Positions 5,298 to 7,550 of a stretch of 7,550 bases of DNA are shown here, in pieces. The position numbers and the translations under genes were made by a program. The notes below the pieces were generated by a model, which worked only from the letters and a program-made list of their open reading frames with translations, did no database searches and was not told the DNA's origin. The first letter of the stretch is position 1. The number at the start of each line of letters is the position of its first letter. Location of the stretch: positions 1 to 7,550 of the forward strand of contig CAIWDQ010000303.1 of NCBI GenBank assembly GCA_903911455.1. The letters run 5' to 3'. The stretch is from an uncultured bacterium. Its GTDB lineage: Bacteria; Bacteroidota; Bacteroidia; Bacteroidales; JACABE01.

Positions 5298-6368
5298 ATG
5301 TTAGAGAAATTAGAGATAATCCACAAGCGGTACGTAGAGATGAATGCTCAGTTGAATGAACCCGATGTGATGTCGGACATGAAGAAGTTTATAAAGCTAA
5401 GCAAAGATCTTAAAGACATTCAACCTATCATTGATGCTTATTTTAAATACAGAAGCATCGTCAGCAACATTGCTCATGCTAAAGAAGTTTTAAATAATGA
5501 AAAAGATGATGACTTCCGCGCCATGGCTAAAGATGAACTTAATATGCTGCTGGAAGAAAAAGATAAGATGGAAGATGAAGTACGTATCATGCTTATCCCT
5601 GCCGACCCTCAGGACGGTAAAAATGCTGTAGTTGAGATTAGAGCAGGTACAGGTGGCGACGAAGCCAGCATATTTGCAGGAGATCTTTACAGGATGTATA
5701 CTAAATATTGCGAAAACAGAGGCTGGAAAGTTGATTTGGTTGACTTTACTGATGGTACAGCCGGAGGATATAAGGAAGTGATTATAAATGTAAGTGGTGA
5801 TAATGTTTACGGACAATTAAAGTACGAATCGGGTGTGCATCGTGTGCAACGTGTGCCACAAACCGAAACACAGGGGCGTGTACATACTTCAGCAGCTTCG
5901 ATAGTAGTGCTTCCCGAAGCCGAAGAGTTTGATGTTGACCTTAAACCTTCGGATATTCGTAAAGATACTTATTGTTCGTCGGGGCCCGGTGGACAGTCGG
6001 TTAATACTACCTATTCGGCTATTCGTTTAACACATATTCCTTCAGGCATCGTGGTTACATGTCAGGATCAGAAATCGCAGATAAAGAACCTCGACAAAGC
6101 TATGACTGTGTTGCGTACGAGACTTTTTGAATTAGAATATCATAAATACCTTGACGAGATTTCATCAAGACGTAAGACAATGGTTTCAACAGGTGACCGC
6201 TCGGCTAAGATACGTACTTATAATTATGCACAAAGCCGCGTAACTGATCATCGTATCGGTTGGTCGATGTATAATTTGCCGGTGTTTATGGATGGTGATA
6301 TTCAGGAAGTGATAGATGCATTACAATTAGCCGAAAATGCTGAACTCTTAAAAGAAGCAATCGCATAA
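5298..6368 (+). CDS. prfA: Peptide chain release factor 1
   Basis: Reads UAA and UAG in the ribosomal A site and triggers hydrolysis of the finished peptide. At 356 residues it has the family's normal length. The N-terminal helical domain covers about 1-100, followed by the domain-2 signature EIRAGTGGDEASIFAGDLYRMY (113-134). The codon-recognition PxT motif appears as PQT (187-189; PAT in E. coli), which places it with RF1 rather than RF2 (SPF). The catalytic SSGPGGQSVNTTYSAIR (227-243) contains the GGQ at 231-233, whose Gln233 is the expected target of PrmC methylation. The full-length frame with no internal stop shows it does not need the programmed frameshift known from RF2 genes. The ATG at 5298 gives the usual MLEKLE start and lies 20 bases after a -7 box. 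It heads an operon with pyrF. Confidence 0.98.
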   Translation: MLEKLEIIHKRYVEMNAQLNEPDVMSDMKKFIKLSKDLKDIQPIIDAYFKYRSIVSNIAHAKEVLNNEKDDDFRAMAKDELNMLLEEKDKMEDEVRIMLIPADPQDGKNAVVEIRAGTGGDEASIFAGDLYRMYTKYCENRGWKVDLVDFTDGTAGGYKEVIINVSGDNVYGQLKYESGVHRVQRVPQTETQGRVHTSAASIVVLPEAEEFDVDLKPSDIRKDTYCSSGPGGQSVNTTYSAIRLTHIPSGIVVTCQDQKSQIKNLDKAMTVLRTRLFELEYHKYLDEISSRRKTMVSTGDRSAKIRTYNYAQSRVTDHRIGWSMYNLPVFMDGDIQEVIDALQLAENAELLKEAIA

Positions 6369-6377
6369 TAATATATT

Positions 6378-7217
6378 ATGAATAAAAAAGAACTAGTTAA
6401 TCTTATCAAAAGGAAGAAATCCTTTCTTTGTGTTGGTTTAGATACTGATATAAATAAGATCCCTACTTATTTACTAAAAGAAACAAACCCTGTACTAGAG
6501 TTTAATAAAAGGATTATTGATGCAACCATTGAGTATGCAGTTGCCTATAAGCCTAACGTTGCTTTCTACGAGAGTATGGGTATAAAAGGGATGCAGATAT
6601 TGGAAAAGACAATGAAGTATCTTGAGAACTTTCCCAGGGAAGCCTTTACAATTGCTGATGCTAAAAGAGGTGATATAGGTAATACTTCGCAACAATATGC
6701 CAAAGCTTTTCTATCAAAAGATAATTATAACTTTGATGCAATTACAGTGGCTCCATATATGGGAGAAGACTCTGTAAGTCCCTTCTTAACTTACGAAAAC
6801 AAATGGGTAATACTACTTGCATTAACATCCAATAAGGGTGCATTCGACTTCCAGTTTCTTAAGACTGAAAACAATATTTGTCTTTACAAGGAAGTGTTGA
6901 TTAAGTCGAAAGAATGGGGTAATGATAAGAACATGATGTATGTAGTAGGTGCTACCCAGGCTCAGATGCTTGAAAACATACGTAAGATAGTTCCTAATAA
7001 TTTCCTTTTAGTACCGGGTGTTGGCGCTCAAGGCGGAAGTCTTGAAGAAGTAGCTAAGTATGGTATGAATAAAGATTGCGGTTTGTTGGTGAATGCTTCC
7101 AGAAGTATATTATATGCTTCGAATAAAGAAGACTTTGCTGAAAAAGCAAAAGAAGAAGCTAAGACGATGCAAACTGAAATGGAAGTTCTACTCAGACAAC
7201 GAGGTGTAATAGAATAG
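6378..7217 (+). CDS. pyrF: Orotidine 5'-phosphate decarboxylase, long (type 2) form
   Basis: Last step of de novo pyrimidine synthesis, OMP to UMP plus CO2, in the cytoplasm. At 279 residues it belongs to the longer subfamily rather than the roughly 230-residue E. coli type. Visible active-site parts of the TIM barrel: LDTD (21-24), YKPN with Lys58, the catalytic IADAKRGD (92-99) with the Asp94-Lys96-Asp99 charge network, the phosphate-binding loop VPGVGAQGG (212-220), and NASRSI with Arg242. It begins 9 bases after the prfA stop with no room for a promoter, so the two genes are almost certainly co-transcribed. As I recall, prfA and pyrF are also neighbours in Bacteroides. The start is fixed by the closeness of the prfA end. 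No strong terminator follows; the next 80 bases hold only a weak inverted repeat (7271-7287) before a 21-bp repeat array. Confidence 0.97.
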   Translation: MNKKELVNLIKRKKSFLCVGLDTDINKIPTYLLKETNPVLEFNKRIIDATIEYAVAYKPNVAFYESMGIKGMQILEKTMKYLENFPREAFTIADAKRGDIGNTSQQYAKAFLSKDNYNFDAITVAPYMGEDSVSPFLTYENKWVILLALTSNKGAFDFQFLKTENNICLYKEVLIKSKEWGNDKNMMYVVGATQAQMLENIRKIVPNNFLLVPGVGAQGGSLEEVAKYGMNKDCGLLVNASRSILYASNKEDFAEKAKEEAKTMQTEMEVLLRQRGVIE

Positions 7218-7294
7218 ATATTTGCCTTCATTTCTTTAAATCCTTTTTCACGCTCGTATCCCTACTTTAACTTAAAACCTATTTAAGCCCTTCT

Positions 7295-7483
7295 TACACG
7301 CATATTAACCTTCTTCAAGTCCATATTAACGCTCTTCAAGTCCATATTAGCGTCTTTCAAGTCCATATTAACGTCTTTCAAGTCCATATAAGCGTCTTTC
7401 AAGTCCATATTAACGTCCTTCAAGTCCATATTAACGCTCTTCAAGTCCATATTAACGCTCTTCAAGTCCATTTAATCCTTCTT
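7295..7483. repeat. Tandem array of a 21-bp repeat, seven good units with degenerate ends
   Basis: Seven units of 21 bases, CAAGTCCATATTAACGCTCTT and close variants, run without gaps from 7316 to 7462. A diverged unit lies on each side (7295-7315 and 7463-7483). Variation is confined mainly to a four-base patch (GCTC, GTCT or GTCC) and to AAC or AGC. There are no spacers. On the minus strand the array reads as MDLKSVN heptads from an ATG at 7471 to a stop at 7283 (62 residues). The plus strand also has an open frame, with QVHINAL-type heptads but no start codon. Two open frames are expected from a period divisible by 3, so coding is unproven. A partial Shine-Dalgarno AAGGA precedes the minus ATG, but it is part of a repeat unit. 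The array fills the 3' flank of pyrF and could be transcribed with it. Confidence 0.95.
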
Positions 7484-7505
7484 CAAATGGATATGAACTT
7501 TTTTT
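7467..7505 (+). terminator. Weak candidate terminator for prfA-pyrF at the end of the array
   Basis: TCCATTT (7467-7473) pairs with AAATGGA (7485-7491) around an 11-base loop, and a run of seven T follows at 7499-7505, but eight bases separate stem and T-run and the stem is AT-rich. It is the only terminator-like structure I see between pyrF and the window end. The last 45 bases hold nothing else recognisable. Confidence 0.25.
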
Positions 7506-7550
7506 AGATTGATTGAATTTGTTCTAAAGTACTCACCAGGGTCTTTTTAA

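Noticed and set aside
5490..5816. Reverse-strand open frames inside prfA, pyrF, sodB and the T9SS gene
   Set aside because: They lie opposite well-supported genes, have no start context and encode nothing recognisable.

Overview
The window looks like a piece of a Bacteroidota chromosome, most likely order Bacteroidales. The evidence is its low GC content, four promoter-like sites with the Bacteroidota -7 box TAnnTTTG, start codons without a clear Shine-Dalgarno sequence, a secreted protein with a type IX secretion (T9SS) C-terminal sorting domain, and housekeeping proteins whose sequences have a Bacteroidota character. No plasmid, phage, transposase, CRISPR, tRNA or rRNA sequence was recognised.

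Left block, minus strand. Reading in the direction of transcription from about 3430 down to 200: a small secreted protein of unknown function (2961-3365), aspS for aspartyl-tRNA synthetase (1043-2830), and sodB for an iron-type superoxide dismutase (269-844). Strong hairpins lie after aspS (949-990) and after sodB (201-245). A plus-strand frame open from the window edge to 117 may be the end of a convergent gene.

Middle. The two strand blocks diverge from a gene-poor stretch of almost 900 bases (3366-4253). It holds an array of a 42-bp tandem repeat (3526-3804), several short palindromes, an 18-bp duplication and promoters facing both ways.

Right block, plus strand. A secreted T9SS cargo protein (4254-5144, start moved downstream of a longer open frame) is followed by a two-gene operon, prfA (release factor 1, 5298-6368) and pyrF (OMP decarboxylase, 6378-7217), separated by 9 bases. 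A 21-bp tandem array (7295-7483) follows pyrF.

How the parts relate. aspS and prfA serve translation and pyrF serves UMP synthesis; sodB is oxidative defence. aspS and prfA share an 11-base core promoter string, TAATTTTGCAG, and both carry tandem heptamers of the form RTAATTC that end exactly at the predicted -33 element. The repeats are the least ordinary content of the window: heptamers at two promoters, a 21-bp array and a 42-bp array. I found no convincing new multi-gene system; the repeat arrays and the heptamer-promoter arrangement are the items most worth following up.
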